A stretch of 64,000 bases of DNA from Siminovitchia thermophila (GCF_016909185.1 NZ_JAFBFH010000004.1:62001-126000), one strand, 5' to 3'. Positions 19,036 through 29,179 are shown, counted from the stretch's first letter. The notes: a model not told the origin generated them from the sequence alone. A program made the numbers and translations.

Positions 19036-19644
19036 ATGAATGAAACAATGTCACGAAGGCCGTTACTTCAAAATACGTATATAGGATTGGGCTTTATTTT
19101 TTTAGTTTGTTTATTGATTCAATTTTTGCTGGCAGGTTTGTCTATTTTTAAAGATCCGGCAACATGGGCCGCCCATAGAAATTTTGTCCATTTGTTTGGC
19201 TATACGCTCCCTATACTGATGATCATTTGTTCAATGATGGGAAGATTTTTTGGCCTTATTTACAAAGAGTTGTTGGCTATTTTTCTTCTCATTTTCTTGA
19301 TGTACCTAACTGCAAATTCGGGCTGGAAAGTTGGCTGGTTAGGCGCCCTTCACCCGGTTGTGGGCTTACTTTTAATGTGTGTAACAGGTGTTGGTTTAGT
19401 GAAAGTGTACAAAAGAGGCGGGCAGAAAACCGATAAAAAAGTGGAGAATAAGAAGAGAGGACTCATTTCGTTGGTTTTGATCGGTGCTGTCGGCGGTTTT
19501 GTTGCCGGGCTTCTATTATCAAATATAGTAGGGGGGATTGGAGTTATTCTATTTGAAAAAGCAATAGGGGTTCAATTTTTGCCAATCTATCTTGCTGTTA
19601 TTTCATCTATTATGGTTCCGGTTTTAAAGTACCGAAGAGAATAA
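19036..19644 (+). CDS. Multi-spanning membrane protein, DUF6220-like
   Basis: 202 residues with about six membrane helices. The segment QFLLAGLSIFKDP...AAHRNFVHLFGY resembles DUF6220 proteins, where a His in a helix is conserved. A short basic cytoplasmic loop (KRGGQKTDKKVENKKR) precedes the last two helices. ATG 19036 follows GGAGGGAA. It lies behind the promoter box at 18957 and is probably controlled by the adjacent two-component system. Function unknown. Confidence 0.75.
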   Translation: MNETMSRRPLLQNTYIGLGFIFLVCLLIQFLLAGLSIFKDPATWAAHRNFVHLFGYTLPILMIICSMMGRFFGLIYKELLAIFLLIFLMYLTANSGWKVGWLGALHPVVGLLLMCVTGVGLVKVYKRGGQKTDKKVENKKRGLISLVLIGAVGGFVAGLLLSNIVGGIGVILFEKAIGVQFLPIYLAVISSIMVPVLKYRRE

Positions 19645-19949
19645 AATGAAAATGCGAGTCTAGAGATGAAGCCATCTGATAACAGGTATTATGGATTGGA
19701 TATATAAGATAGTTACCGTTGTAGAAAATGCCAATCATGAGGTTTCCAGATGTTGGGCATGAACGGAAGGCTGCCTTTACAGGATGGGCAGGTTATAAAG
19801 ACTTTTGCCAATTTGATGAAAATGGACGTAATAGAACTCACTCTGGCTGTGGAATTGAGCTCAGAAAAAAGCATATGCCATCTTTTTACTGAGGATAAAA
19901 GATTAAGTATATGGCATTTTCATTACCCTACTAGAAAAGAGGAAATAAA
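19645..19949. other. Gap between two membrane protein genes
   Basis: About 300 bp. A 67-codon frame at 19750-19953 lacks a good ribosome binding site and family resemblance. The inverted pair ATATGCCAT/ATGGCAT (about 19870-19917) may form a weak hairpin. Confidence 0.4.
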
Positions 19950-20450
19950 ATGAAGCAAAAGATAGCTTATGTCTTTATGTTATCCTACCTGTGGGTAACG
20001 TTGATTATGTTGGGGGCTTTTGCTCTGGAAGTTTTTATGGTGTATCCTAATATATTTCACGATGTTCCAAATTCATTTGAAATTTCAATGGACTTTATGA
20101 AAGTGGCCAGTCCACACACTTTCTTTCCTCCTCTTGGATTGGCAAGCTGGTTGACTGGCCTGGGAGCTTTAATCCTGAGTTGGGAAGCAAAAGCAGCGCG
20201 TTACTGGATATTAGGAAGCATTATGGTGATGATTTTATTAGGGTTGATATCAATGGTGTTCGAATGGCCCCGAAACGAGATTATGTTTATCGAAGGAAAT
20301 AAAGTACATTCAGTTGCTTTTCTTAAACAAACCGCCCGCGAATTTTTGGTCATCAATTGGTTAAGGATAGCATGTAATACGATTGGCGCAGTCCTAGTAT
20401 TTAAGGGTTTTCTGATGTTTTATCAGTATAGATTGCGTGAAGGTAAATGA
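19950..20450 (+). CDS. Four-helix membrane protein, possibly DUF1772-like
   Basis: 166 residues with about four membrane helices and the conserved-looking block FFPPLGLASWLTGLGAL. The layout (long helix, loop with MVYPNIF, helix pair, final helix with WLRIACNTIGAVL) is reminiscent of DUF1772/anthrone-oxygenase-like proteins, but this is only a pattern match. AGAGGAAAT precedes the ATG. Function unknown. Confidence 0.65.
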   Translation: MKQKIAYVFMLSYLWVTLIMLGAFALEVFMVYPNIFHDVPNSFEISMDFMKVASPHTFFPPLGLASWLTGLGALILSWEAKAARYWILGSIMVMILLGLISMVFEWPRNEIMFIEGNKVHSVAFLKQTAREFLVINWLRIACNTIGAVLVFKGFLMFYQYRLREGK

Positions 20451-20982
20451 TACTCGACGAATCAGCGATATTGTGAAACATGCTTCCTGGCGAGAGCCAG
20501 ACTCCCTTGGAGCGTGTTCGATAAACTGTAAGCCAAACAGGGATCTTCTAAAAAGCCCCAAAAATCTATCAGTCGGAAGAAAACAAAGTGTTTTCCTTCG
20601 GCTGATTTTGTACTTTCAGGCCCTCACCTTGCAAGCAACTGAGGTGGGTAATTCATTAAACAAAACTATAACTAAAATAAAGTTTCATTATACTGATTGT
20701 AAAGGGATTTACTTCGCCTTTCCGCTTATATTTCTCAGCTCCCAAGCTCTCACAATTGCGAACTTTACTAGTTATTGGATCCTATAAGGCCGAAAATTGT
20801 TTAAGGAATGATTCGATATCCTTTACATTCTTTGAATGTGAACGGCCAGTTTATTGCTGAATACCCTACGATGATTTGTATAAACTTCCAGAAAATTGAA
20901 TGGGTCATGGCCGATATTGAAACGACGAGGGCCTTTAAAAAGTGTTAAAGGTGGTCATGATGCCCAATGAAAATATTCAACT
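20451..20982. other. Non-coding gap with one hairpin
   Basis: About 530 bp. An inverted repeat at about 20561-20610 (ATCAGTCGGAAG with CTTCGGCTGAT, then TTTTG) could end the upstream transcript. The open frames here look random. Confidence 0.45.
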
Positions 20983-21432
20983 TTACACTGACTTTTTTTC
21001 GTCTGTTTCCATTGCGAAATCTATTATTGCAAAAATTAAAGATAATATCATTTTCGTAATGAACTGCAAATCAATAGAATTCATGAATGCATCCAAAAAG
21101 GAAATGATAGCCCAGTTTACTAAAAATGAAAACATGAATAGGCCCATTTTCATATGGAGTTTTGACCATTTTCCGGAAATCTTCATTAAAGAGAGCAAAA
21201 CTTTTACGACACCATCGCCAATAATTCCTAAAAGAAAATAAAATAGGGTAAACAAAAACAGTGACCAAAGAGTATCGTATTTGACGCCTAATATGCTGAA
21301 TAAACCTAGAATCCCAAAATAATAAATTGCTATTACAAAAGCAATTGCCCCTACTACCAATAAAGTAAGGATCGTAATAATAAAAACCTTTGATCCAAAG
21401 CTTTCATCTTTGGATGATGTATGATTGCTCAT
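20983..21432 (-). CDS. YrvL-family membrane protein
   Basis: 149 residues with about four membrane helices. FGSKVFIITILTLLVVGAIA and LLGIIGDGVVKVLLSL fit the YrvL family (in B. subtilis linked to control of YvrI-type sigma factor activity). I set the start at ATG 21432 (MSNHTSSKD), which follows GAGGTG on the minus strand; a longer frame to 21504 has no such site. It is divergent from the YHYH gene. Confidence 0.7.
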   Translation of the reverse strand: MSNHTSSKDESFGSKVFIITILTLLVVGAIAFVIAIYYFGILGLFSILGVKYDTLWSLFLFTLFYFLLGIIGDGVVKVLLSLMKISGKWSKLHMKMGLFMFSFLVNWAIISFLDAFMNSIDLQFITKMILSLIFAIIDFAMETDEKKSV

Positions 21433-21617
21433 TAAGAAACACCTCGCTTCTATTATAACAATAAGGGGTAGCATCCAAAAAGGATATTTACAAAAATGAA
21501 ACACGATACATCAAAAAACACGAAAAAACTTTTATGAGAGGACGTTATTTTGGGCAATTAGTTGCAGAAAAATATATCCTTTTGTCGAAATACAGTATGT
21601 GGAAGGGGGAGATACTC

Positions 21618-22625
21618 TTGTTTAGAAAAATTTTTTCAGGGATATGTTGCATTCTCATTTTTATGCTCATTATTCCAAGCTATTCTCATGCTCATCCTGG
21701 CAGAACTGATGCAAATGGAGGGCATACTTGTAGAACGAATTGCGAAAAGTGGGGGTTAAAGCAAGGAGAATATCATTATCATAATGGTGGCAGTTCCGGA
21801 GGGGGAGGAGGTTCATCCAATAACAGCGCACCCACTCAAACTCCAAATGTGAATAAGCAAACGGAGGAACAACGCAAACAAGAGGAATTAGCTAGACAAA
21901 AAGCGGAAGAAGAAAGAAAAAAAGCGGAAGAAGAAAAACAGAAGGCTGAACAAGAGAGGCAATTGGGGGTAAAAGAAGGAGCCGCCCAAGCTGCAAAAGA
22001 TTTCGAGGAAAATGTAAATGATCCTGATAAATATCTTAACGACAAGTCAACACATTACGTGGAAGGGTTTAAAAAAAGTTATAACGATACCTGGAACGAT
22101 AAGCAAGATGAAAAAGATTATTATCAAAAGGGATATGATCAAGGATTACATCAAGAAGAACTTAATGTAGATCAAGTTCCGGATCATAGAGTAGACGTTT
22201 TCAAAGAAGGTTTTAAGTCGGGCAACGATGAAAGAATAGAAAAAATAAAAAAAGAGCAGTACAAATTGGGGAAAAACCACGGTAAGAAAAAAGAAGAAAT
22301 GAATCCTGGCAATACCGACCGCGAGGAATATGTTAAAGCTTATAACAAAGGTTACAGGTCCGGCATAAAAAAGACAATCACTAAAGAGGGAAAAAAGTTT
22401 GCAAAGACTAACTATAGTGTCAAAGTTCCCAAAGAGTATAAAAACAATAAAGATTATTCCAAGTGGTTTAAGCAAGGGTTTAAGTCTAATAAAAAAGCAG
22501 CAGAAGTTAGAAAGGCGGGATTCAAAAAAGGAAAGAAACTTTTTTCAACTAGTCGAGTCCCCAAAGAGTATAAAAAGTATAGTGAATTATATAAAGAAGC
22601 CTATAAAAAAGGCAAGGCCTCTTAA
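21618..22625 (+). CDS. Secreted YHYH-domain protein with C-terminal GY/GF repeats
   Basis: 335 residues. A signal peptide (about 1-25, ending SYSHA) precedes a YHYH domain (HPGRTDANGGHTC...GEYHYHNGG), a Gly/Ser/Asn linker, a Glu/Lys/Gln-rich coiled-coil stretch (about 95-135), and then about 190 residues in which a short motif recurs: aromatic-x-x-G-Y/F-x-x-G (EGFKKSY, KGYDQG, EGFKSG, KGYRSG, QGFKSN, AGFKKG, EAYKKG). TTG 21618 follows AAGGGGGA at 21604-21611. It is probably an exported or wall-associated protein of unknown role. Confidence 0.8.
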   Translation: MFRKIFSGICCILIFMLIIPSYSHAHPGRTDANGGHTCRTNCEKWGLKQGEYHYHNGGSSGGGGGSSNNSAPTQTPNVNKQTEEQRKQEELARQKAEEERKKAEEEKQKAEQERQLGVKEGAAQAAKDFEENVNDPDKYLNDKSTHYVEGFKKSYNDTWNDKQDEKDYYQKGYDQGLHQEELNVDQVPDHRVDVFKEGFKSGNDERIEKIKKEQYKLGKNHGKKKEEMNPGNTDREEYVKAYNKGYRSGIKKTITKEGKKFAKTNYSVKVPKEYKNNKDYSKWFKQGFKSNKKAAEVRKAGFKKGKKLFSTSRVPKEYKKYSELYKEAYKKGKAS

Positions 22626-22752
22626 ATTATTTTCTTTCCCGCTTTCCATAGGGATCTGCCATTTGGCTATATTAAAAGCCAATAAATGAGCACTTATATT
22701 TATTAGCACGAATCCGGTGCTTTATAACATGAAACAGATTATAGTGAAGTTT

Positions 22753-22796
22753 GGGGAGTCAACCGCCTGGGGCGCTTTGATTCCCGTTTTTTATAC
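22753..22796 (+). terminator. Orphan intrinsic terminator
   Basis: GGGGAGTCAA and CGCC pair with GGCG and TTGATTCCC, followed by GTTTTTT. It is 130 bp past the YHYH stop, so it may be that gene's terminator or end an unknown small RNA. Confidence 0.6.
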
Positions 22797-23276
22797 ACTT
22801 TAACGTCCCTCTCACTGTATGCGCGAACCTTTTACCATTATATCCAAGTAGCCTATGAAGAACATATTGGCGATAACTTAATCCTCAAGCGGGCTCTCGG
22901 TAACTAAATCATATAAATGGCCCGGCGTTGGCCGGGATTTCGTACTTGATTAAATCGTCGTGACTTTATACTTCCTTTTCGGATAGTCTCGACCTTGCCT
23001 GTCCGCTAACCGTGTACATTTACCAATGCATTTTTTCTCTGTATAGTCGCTATTCATGTGATTGTGCGTTTAATCCCTCATCATGCAGAGCGTTTTTGTA
23101 AGGATTGTTGCGCTTGACAATATTTCTCTCGACATTTTTCGCAACCTTGAGTAATATCAATATATGAGTAGGTTTAACTGATCTCATTCATGTAGCTACA
23201 TTTCTTCAAGGTGCAAGCAAAGTGATTATATGAAGCGATAAAATCTTTTATGGCCATAATGGTTAAAGCCTTGAAT

Positions 23277-23301
23277 CATCAACATTTGTTGGTGTTTTTT
23301 T
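23277..23301 (+). terminator. Terminator-like hairpin resembling that of tRNA-Arg
   Basis: CATCAAC/GTTGGTG with loop ATTT and seven T. About 27 of 30 bases match 7667-7696 downstream of the tRNA gene. Confidence 0.6.
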
Positions 23302-23363
23302 GTACAGTCGACCCATTTTTCCTTTTTGTTAGAAAAAAAAGCCCGGAATATCCGGACGGAAAG

Positions 23364-23445
23364 AAAAAAAGGAGATAACCTCCTGGGAGGCAAAGTCTCC
23401 ATCTATACTAAAAAGGGGGTATTTACAAGGCCATTCACCTTGCTT
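23364..23445 (-). ncRNA. Candidate small RNA with C-rich single-stranded region
   Basis: On the minus strand, TACAAT (23452-23457) could be a -10. About 82 nt of transcript would follow: hairpin CAAGG/CCTTG, an unpaired stretch containing ACCCCCTTTTT, and a strong terminator (GGAGA...TCTCC with inner CCTC/GAGG and seven T). Hairpin, C-run, terminator is the layout of Bacillus anti-Shine-Dalgarno RNAs such as FsrA and RoxS. The -35 is weak and no homologue is recognised, so this is a prediction. Confidence 0.4.
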
Positions 23446-23510
23446 ATCATCATTGTACAACAAGTTTTTATTGATTACATGTGCCATTAGGCTCGACATT
23501 TTATGAGAAA

Positions 23511-23533
23511 AAAGCCCATATTTGGACTTTATG
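23511..23533 (-). terminator. Terminator of the cotD-like gene
   Basis: On the minus strand AAGTCC, loop AAATAT, GGGCTT followed by T-run. Confidence 0.6.
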
Positions 23534-23541
23534 TTGCATAT

Positions 23542-23862
23542 TTACCAATATTTTTTATGCTTCCAGCCGCAATGGTGTTTTGGAGGGCAGACACAATAAT
23601 GTTCTTCCGAAATGGAGTTGACGGCAGATTTTGTATGTGGATAGGAATGCATGTATTTATAAGTCGTATGGTTGATTTGGGTTGTATGGCTCGGGTGCAT
23701 AACCGGGATATAGACATCTTGCCCGACATATTCAGTGTTTTGCTTAGTGGGGCTGATTTGGGCAGGCATCGTTTTGGCGGGCAATTGCATAGCCGGTTTG
23801 ACCGGTGGATAGCCGCACTTACACGGTTTTTTGCAGCTGCAAGGCTTATGGTACATTCTCAT
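23542..23862 (-). CDS. CotD-like spore coat protein
   Basis: 106 residues, rich in Cys, Pro, His and Tyr. The N-terminus has CSCKKPCKC; the central block YIPVMHPSHTTQINHTTY followed by SYPHT is the CotD family core; the C-terminus is again Cys/His rich. CotD is an inner spore coat protein made in the mother cell. ATG 23862 follows AGGAGG at spacing 8. This is a direct sign that the organism sporulates. Confidence 0.85.
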   Translation of the reverse strand: MRMYHKPCSCKKPCKCGYPPVKPAMQLPAKTMPAQISPTKQNTEYVGQDVYIPVMHPSHTTQINHTTYKYMHSYPHTKSAVNSISEEHYCVCPPKHHCGWKHKKYW

Positions 23863-24041
23863 GAAAAAAGCCTCCTTTTTAAAATATCGTATACTCATTC
23901 TTATGAAAGACAACCGTCCAACGGTTGTACAACGGCCTAGTTCGCTGAAAAATAGGCCTGATGGGTGAGGCGACGAGAAAATGATTCTATATACGCGAAA
24001 ATCAAAATATAGTAAAATAGTTGTGGGGGGAGGAAGGGCAA

Positions 24042-25382
24042 ATGAAAATGGAACCGGCTTTACTACAGAAACAGACGCTTAATTTGACAATGACACAGGA
24101 ATTGCAGCAAGCAATCACCATTTTACAATACACTGCCCATGAGTTAACGGCGTTTCTTGAAATGAAAGAAATGGAAAATCCGCTCATCCAGTTGGAATCA
24201 CCGATCGTCCAGTCCGTCGATCCCCGCTACGACATGGTGAAGAAGCGGAAAATAACGAACCAGGAACACGATCAAAAGAAGTGGCTCGAACAAATGGCGG
24301 AGCCGACTGAAAATTTGGCGGATCACTTGTTTTCTCAGCTCTTGATGAAAGCGTTATCGGAAAAGCAACGCAAATTGGCAGAGCAGTTTATATATAATCT
24401 GGATCCTAACGGTTATTTAACGATTACCCTGGAGGAAGCGGCTGCTGCCGAACAAGCAACTATAAACGAAGCGGAAGAAGTGCTTGAAATCATTCAAAGC
24501 CTTGAACCGGCTGGAATCGCCGCCCGTTCATTGCAGGAATGTTTGCTGCTCCAAACAAAAAGAAAGCAAAGCACACCGGCGCTTGTGATCGATTTGCTCT
24601 CGGGCTTTTTCACAGAGTTTGCGGAGAAGAAATGGAAGCTCCTTTCTGAGCAACTGTCTGTCAGCTTGCAAGAAATCCAAAAAGCGGCTGATTTTATCAC
24701 GACACTCGATCCGCGGCCCGGCATCCAGTTTGATCATGAGAGGACACAATATGTCATACCGGACCTTATTCTTGAAATCAATGACGGAACACTTGAGTTA
24801 CGTCTGTTTGAAAGGAACCTTCCCGACATTCGCTACCAATCAGACTATTATAATACGATGTCGCAAATTGCGGATGAAAAGGTGAAGCAATTTTTAAATG
24901 ATAAACGCCAGGATTACCGCTGGATTGTGCGCAGTATCGAACAGCGGAAGCAAACTTTGATGAAGGTGGGCATGGCCATTTTGGAAGAACAGCAGGATTT
25001 CTTTTTAAAAGGCCCGAGTTATCTAAAACCGCTCACGTTAAAGGATGTGGCTGAAAAAATTGATATGCATGAATCAACTGTTAGCCGGGCCGTTAGAGGC
25101 AAATACATCCAAACGCCAAGCGGTATGCATGAACTAAAGAGATTCTTCTCGCAAGCTCTCCAAACCGGAGCCAATTCGGATACCGAACAGGCTTCTGCCG
25201 CTCAGGCGAAAGCGCTGATCGAGGCAATGATAGCCAAAGAAGACAAAAAGAAGCCTCTTTCCGACCAATTAATCGCGGATAGGCTGAAGGAAAAAGGGTT
25301 GAAGCTCTCCAGAAGAACGGTAGCCAAATATCGGGAACAGCTCCGCATCCCTTCATCCACGAAAAGAAAACGGTATGAGTAA
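24042..25382 (+). CDS. rpoN: RNA polymerase sigma-54 factor (SigL)
   Basis: About 446 residues. The Gln-rich N-terminus (QTLNLTMTQELQQAI) is the activator-interacting region; the core-binding domain is in the middle; ESTVSRAVRGKYIQT is the HTH; the RpoN box SRRTVAKYRE is at about 423-432. It directs transcription of enhancer-dependent genes, in Bacillus often amino acid catabolism. GGGAGGAAGGG lies before ATG 24042; MEPALLQ at 24048 is an alternative start. No -24/-12 promoter was obvious in this window. Confidence 0.95.
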   Translation: MKMEPALLQKQTLNLTMTQELQQAITILQYTAHELTAFLEMKEMENPLIQLESPIVQSVDPRYDMVKKRKITNQEHDQKKWLEQMAEPTENLADHLFSQLLMKALSEKQRKLAEQFIYNLDPNGYLTITLEEAAAAEQATINEAEEVLEIIQSLEPAGIAARSLQECLLLQTKRKQSTPALVIDLLSGFFTEFAEKKWKLLSEQLSVSLQEIQKAADFITTLDPRPGIQFDHERTQYVIPDLILEINDGTLELRLFERNLPDIRYQSDYYNTMSQIADEKVKQFLNDKRQDYRWIVRSIEQRKQTLMKVGMAILEEQQDFFLKGPSYLKPLTLKDVAEKIDMHESTVSRAVRGKYIQTPSGMHELKRFFSQALQTGANSDTEQASAAQAKALIEAMIAKEDKKKPLSDQLIADRLKEKGLKLSRRTVAKYREQLRIPSSTKRKRYE

Positions 25383-25397
25383 GGAATGGAATACAAC

Positions 25398-25640
25398 ATG
25401 GAAGTTTATTATTATACAAGAAAAAAATGCCCCCTCTGCGATGAGGGACTGCTGGTTTTACAAATGCTTCAACGAAAATATTCGTATGAGTTAATTGAAA
25501 AAGACATTGACGAAAGTGATGATTTAACAGAAAAATTCGGCTTAATGATCCCGGTAGTAGAAATTCGTGGAAAAATTGTTCAATATGGGATGATCGATCC
25601 TGTCACGATAGAAGATCAATTACGTAAATTTGAAAGTTGA
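25398..25640 (+). CDS. Glutaredoxin-like protein (DUF836 type)
   Basis: 80 residues with a thioredoxin-fold start (VYYYTRKKCPLCDEG) giving the redox pair CPLC, and the cis-Pro region MIPVVEIRGK. Probably a small thiol oxidoreductase. ATG 25398 is 12 bp after AAGGA; ATG 25386 is too near it. It sits between rpoN and cggR, and similar genes occupy this spot in relatives. Confidence 0.85.
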   Translation: MEVYYYTRKKCPLCDEGLLVLQMLQRKYSYELIEKDIDESDDLTEKFGLMIPVVEIRGKIVQYGMIDPVTIEDQLRKFES

Positions 25641-25737
25641 AACGTTGCTGCGTACCTGTTACAATCAGTATGAAGGTAACAGGTTTCTTTTTTTTTTGAT
25701 GAATTGGGACAAAAAACGTCCATGTGGGACGATTTTG
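25637..25737 (+). promoter_or_regulatory. cggR-gapA operon promoter with CggR operator
   Basis: TTGAAA (25637-25642), 17 bp and TACAAT (25660-25665) give a good sigma-A promoter. Downstream at 25704-25737 lie TTGGGAC...ACGTCC and TGTGGGAC...TTTTG, two direct repeats like the CggR operator of B. subtilis, which blocks elongation until fructose-1,6-bisphosphate binds CggR. Confidence 0.8.
25654..25698 (+). terminator. Terminator of the rpoN-glutaredoxin unit
   Basis: ACCTGTTAC/GTAACAGGT with a 13-nt loop and a long T-run. Its left arm overlaps the -10 of the cggR promoter. Confidence 0.8.
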
Positions 25738-25750
25738 AGGGGGTCGCATA

Positions 25751-26788
25751 TTGCAAAAACTGTTAAAACTTCAACAAAAGCTGGTGCCAGATCTCCTTAA
25801 GATCATCCAAAAGCGGTACCAAATTTTAAAGTCCATTCAATTGACAGGACCTATCGGAAGAAGACCGCTCGCACATATGCTCGATATGACGGAACGTGTA
25901 CTCAGAAGCGAGGTTGACTTTTTAAAAGAGCGGCAACTGATATCGGCACGGCCGGCGGGAATGGAAATTACAGATGACGGCATGGTGCTACTGAAGGAGC
26001 TGGCTGAATTAGTTCGCGGGATAACAGGGATTCATGAACTCGAAGAGCAGTTGAACAGGCTGCTCGGAATCGCTGAAGTGAAAATTATTCCCGGCGATTC
26101 AGACGACACTCCTGTTGTCAAGGAAGAGTTGGGCCAGGCCTGTGCCGATCAATTAAAAAAGATTTTGAAAGCCCAAAATATCATTGCCGTGACCGGTGGG
26201 ACAACAATGGCCTGCGCCGCGGAAATGATGACACGGGAAATCGGTAAAGGAAAACAGATACTATTTGTACCTGCCCGGGGAGGCGTTGGGGATGATGTGA
26301 AAAATCAAGCCAACTCTATTTGCGCCAAAATGGCCGAACAAACGGGCGGGAGCCATCGGGCATTATATATTCCGGATCAGGTGAGTGAAAAAGTACGTGA
26401 GTCGCTTTTGCAAGATCCCAATATATCGGAAGTATTAAATTTGATTCAATCGGCTAATATCGTATTACACGGAATCGGGGATGCCATTAAAATGGCAACA
26501 CGGCGAAACACGAACGATGCAGATATGGATAAACTGCTCAAAGAGCAGGCAGTGGGGGAGGCATTTGGCTATTACTTTAATATCGAGGGAGAAGTTGTCC
26601 ATAAGGTATCCACTGTCGGCTTGCAATTGGCAGATCTGCACCGCGCCCGTCATGCCGTTGCGGTTGCCGGAGGAAAGTCAAAAGCAAAAGCGATCCAATC
26701 TTATATGAAAAGTGCTCCACCCAACACGGTGTTTATTACAGATGAGGGTGCGGCCAAAGAATTGTTCAAAGCACTGACAAACATATAA
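25751..26788 (+). CDS. cggR: Central glycolytic genes repressor CggR
   Basis: 345 residues of the SorC/DeoR type. The N-terminal winged helix (about 25-80, ending LISARPAG) binds DNA; the sugar-phosphate-binding domain contains AVTGGTTMA and ARGGVGDD. CggR represses its own operon in the absence of glycolytic flux. TTG 25751 follows GAGGGGG. It is the first gene of a six-gene operon with all enzymes from glyceraldehyde-3-phosphate to phosphoenolpyruvate. Confidence 0.96.
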   Translation: MQKLLKLQQKLVPDLLKIIQKRYQILKSIQLTGPIGRRPLAHMLDMTERVLRSEVDFLKERQLISARPAGMEITDDGMVLLKELAELVRGITGIHELEEQLNRLLGIAEVKIIPGDSDDTPVVKEELGQACADQLKKILKAQNIIAVTGGTTMACAAEMMTREIGKGKQILFVPARGGVGDDVKNQANSICAKMAEQTGGSHRALYIPDQVSEKVRESLLQDPNISEVLNLIQSANIVLHGIGDAIKMATRRNTNDADMDKLLKEQAVGEAFGYYFNIEGEVVHKVSTVGLQLADLHRARHAVAVAGGKSKAKAIQSYMKSAPPNTVFITDEGAAKELFKALTNI

Positions 26789-26802
26789 ACAGCAACCTTT
26801 GA

Positions 26803-27828
<1,026 letters not shown>

Positions 27829-27891
27829 AAAATGGAGAATAGTATTGGATAAATCACGGGTTGGCATCTATAATATAGAGGGGAAATAAAA

Positions 27892-27917
27892 AAAGGGAGC
27901 GGGAAAGACCCACTCTC
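27892..27917 (+). other. Stem-loop between gapA and pgk
   Basis: GGGAGCGGG, loop AAAGA, CCCACTCTC with one mismatch, followed by a weak T-rich stretch. It may act as an RNA stability or processing element that sets gapA apart from the rest of the operon, as known in B. subtilis, or as a leaky terminator. Confidence 0.4.
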
Positions 27918-27949
27918 TTATTTTCTGCTTGAAATAGGAGGCTGTCCAA

Positions 27950-29143
27950 GTGAGGAAGAAAACAATAAATGATTTACAAGTAAAAGGGAAACGAGTTTTT
28001 TGCCGCGTGGATTTTAATGTGCCGATGGATGGTGGAGTGATCGCCGATGATACAAGGATTCGGGCGGCTTTGCCAACGATTCGGCATTTGTCTGATAATG
28101 GCGCAATGGTCATACTGGCAAGCCATATGGGACGGCCAAAAGGCAAGATTGTCGAAGAATTGCGGTTGGCGCCGGTTGCAAAACGCCTTGAGGAATTATT
28201 GGAGAGAAGCATTCATTACACAAGGGAAGTCATCGGCGAAGAGGTTGAAAAGCAAGTTTCCGAACTCCGGGAAGGCGATATTTTATTGCTGGAAAATGTG
28301 AGATTTCATCCAGGAGAGGAAAAAAATGATGCGGAGCTTGCGAAGGCGTTTGCCAACCTGGCCGAACTATATGTCAACGATGCCTTTGGCACTGCGCACC
28401 GCGCCCATGTTTCTACAGAAGGGGTGGCAAAATACTTGCCTTCCGCTGCCGGCTTTTTAATTGAAAAGGAATTGGAAGTGCTGGGCAACGCATTGTCCAA
28501 TCCTCAGAGGCCTTTTACGGCGATTATTGGCGGCGCAAAAGTGAAGGACAAGATTGGTGTTATTGATAATCTTCTTGACAAAGTAGATCATTTAATGATT
28601 GGTGGCGGGCTTGCCTTTACGTTTGTCAAAGCCCAAGGTCACGATATCGGAAATTCGCTGCTTGAAGAAGATAAAATAGAACTTGCCAAAAGCTTTATGA
28701 AAAAAGCGGAGGAAAAAGGCGTACAATTTCTATTGCCGATTGATGCAATTGTAGCAGATTCTTTTTCTGAACATGCTCAAACGAAGGTAGTCGATATTGA
28801 ACAGATTCCTTCTGGATGGCTAGCCTTGGACATCGGTCCCAAAACAACCGAGCTGTACAGCAATGTCATAAAAAAATCGAAGCTTGTCATTTGGAATGGG
28901 CCAATGGGTGTATTTGAAATGGAGCCTTTCGCTCAAGGAACGAAAGGTGTCGCCCAAGCGCTTGCAGAAGCGGACAATACATATACGATCATCGGCGGCG
29001 GCGATTCTGCCAGAGCGGTGGAACATTTTGGCCTTTCGGAAAAGATGGACCATATTTCGACAGGCGGGGGAGCATCGCTCGAATTTATGGAAGGAAAAGA
29101 TTTGCCGGGCATTGCTGCGCTGGATGACCGTCATTCCGAATAA
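27950..29143 (+). CDS. pgk: Phosphoglycerate kinase
   Basis: 397 residues. Substrate-binding CRVDFNVP and SHMGRPKG, hinge and nucleotide-binding [11 protein letters not shown] and [10 protein letters not shown], and GGGDSARA near the C-terminus. It transfers phosphate from 1,3-bisphosphoglycerate to ADP. GTG 27950 follows AGGAGG (27936-27941). Confidence 0.97.
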   Translation: MRKKTINDLQVKGKRVFCRVDFNVPMDGGVIADDTRIRAALPTIRHLSDNGAMVILASHMGRPKGKIVEELRLAPVAKRLEELLERSIHYTREVIGEEVEKQVSELREGDILLLENVRFHPGEEKNDAELAKAFANLAELYVNDAFGTAHRAHVSTEGVAKYLPSAAGFLIEKELEVLGNALSNPQRPFTAIIGGAKVKDKIGVIDNLLDKVDHLMIGGGLAFTFVKAQGHDIGNSLLEEDKIELAKSFMKKAEEKGVQFLLPIDAIVADSFSEHAQTKVVDIEQIPSGWLALDIGPKTTELYSNVIKKSKLVIWNGPMGVFEMEPFAQGTKGVAQALAEADNTYTIIGGGDSARAVEHFGLSEKMDHISTGGGASLEFMEGKDLPGIAALDDRHSE

Positions 29144-29179
29144 CAGGTGCTTTCGTACAGAAAAGAAAGGATGTATGGT

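Larger units (their letters stand above)
22626..23363. other. Gene-free stretch with several hairpins
   Basis: About 740 bp. Contents: TTGGCT/AGCCAA at 22663-22682; an orphan strong terminator at 22753-22796; CCCGGC/GCCGGG at 22921-22936; the terminator-like hairpin at 23277; and a minus-strand hairpin (CCGGATATTCCGG followed by T-run on that strand) at 23332-23356. No protein gene. Confidence 0.5.

Noticed and set aside
19750-19953. 67-codon frame between two membrane genes
   Set aside because: Composition looks random and there is no translation signal.
20942-21241. 99-codon plus-strand frame
   Set aside because: It is antisense to the YrvL-like gene, whose membrane helices and ribosome binding site are convincing.
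22753-23445. Searched for a tRNA 3' end duplicate that would define the far attachment site of the integrated element
   Set aside because: Only the downstream hairpin is similar; the tRNA-Arg 3' sequence is not repeated, so no attachment site can be claimed.
23503-23940. 145-codon plus-strand frame opposite cotD
   Set aside because: It lies antisense to the well-supported CotD-like gene and has no ribosome binding site or family resemblance.
24042-25382. Looked for -24/-12 sigma-54 promoters near catabolic genes in the window
   Set aside because: No GG-10-GC arrangement with flanking conservation was found before the RocB-like, permease or pucR genes; a sigma-A promoter fits the first two better.
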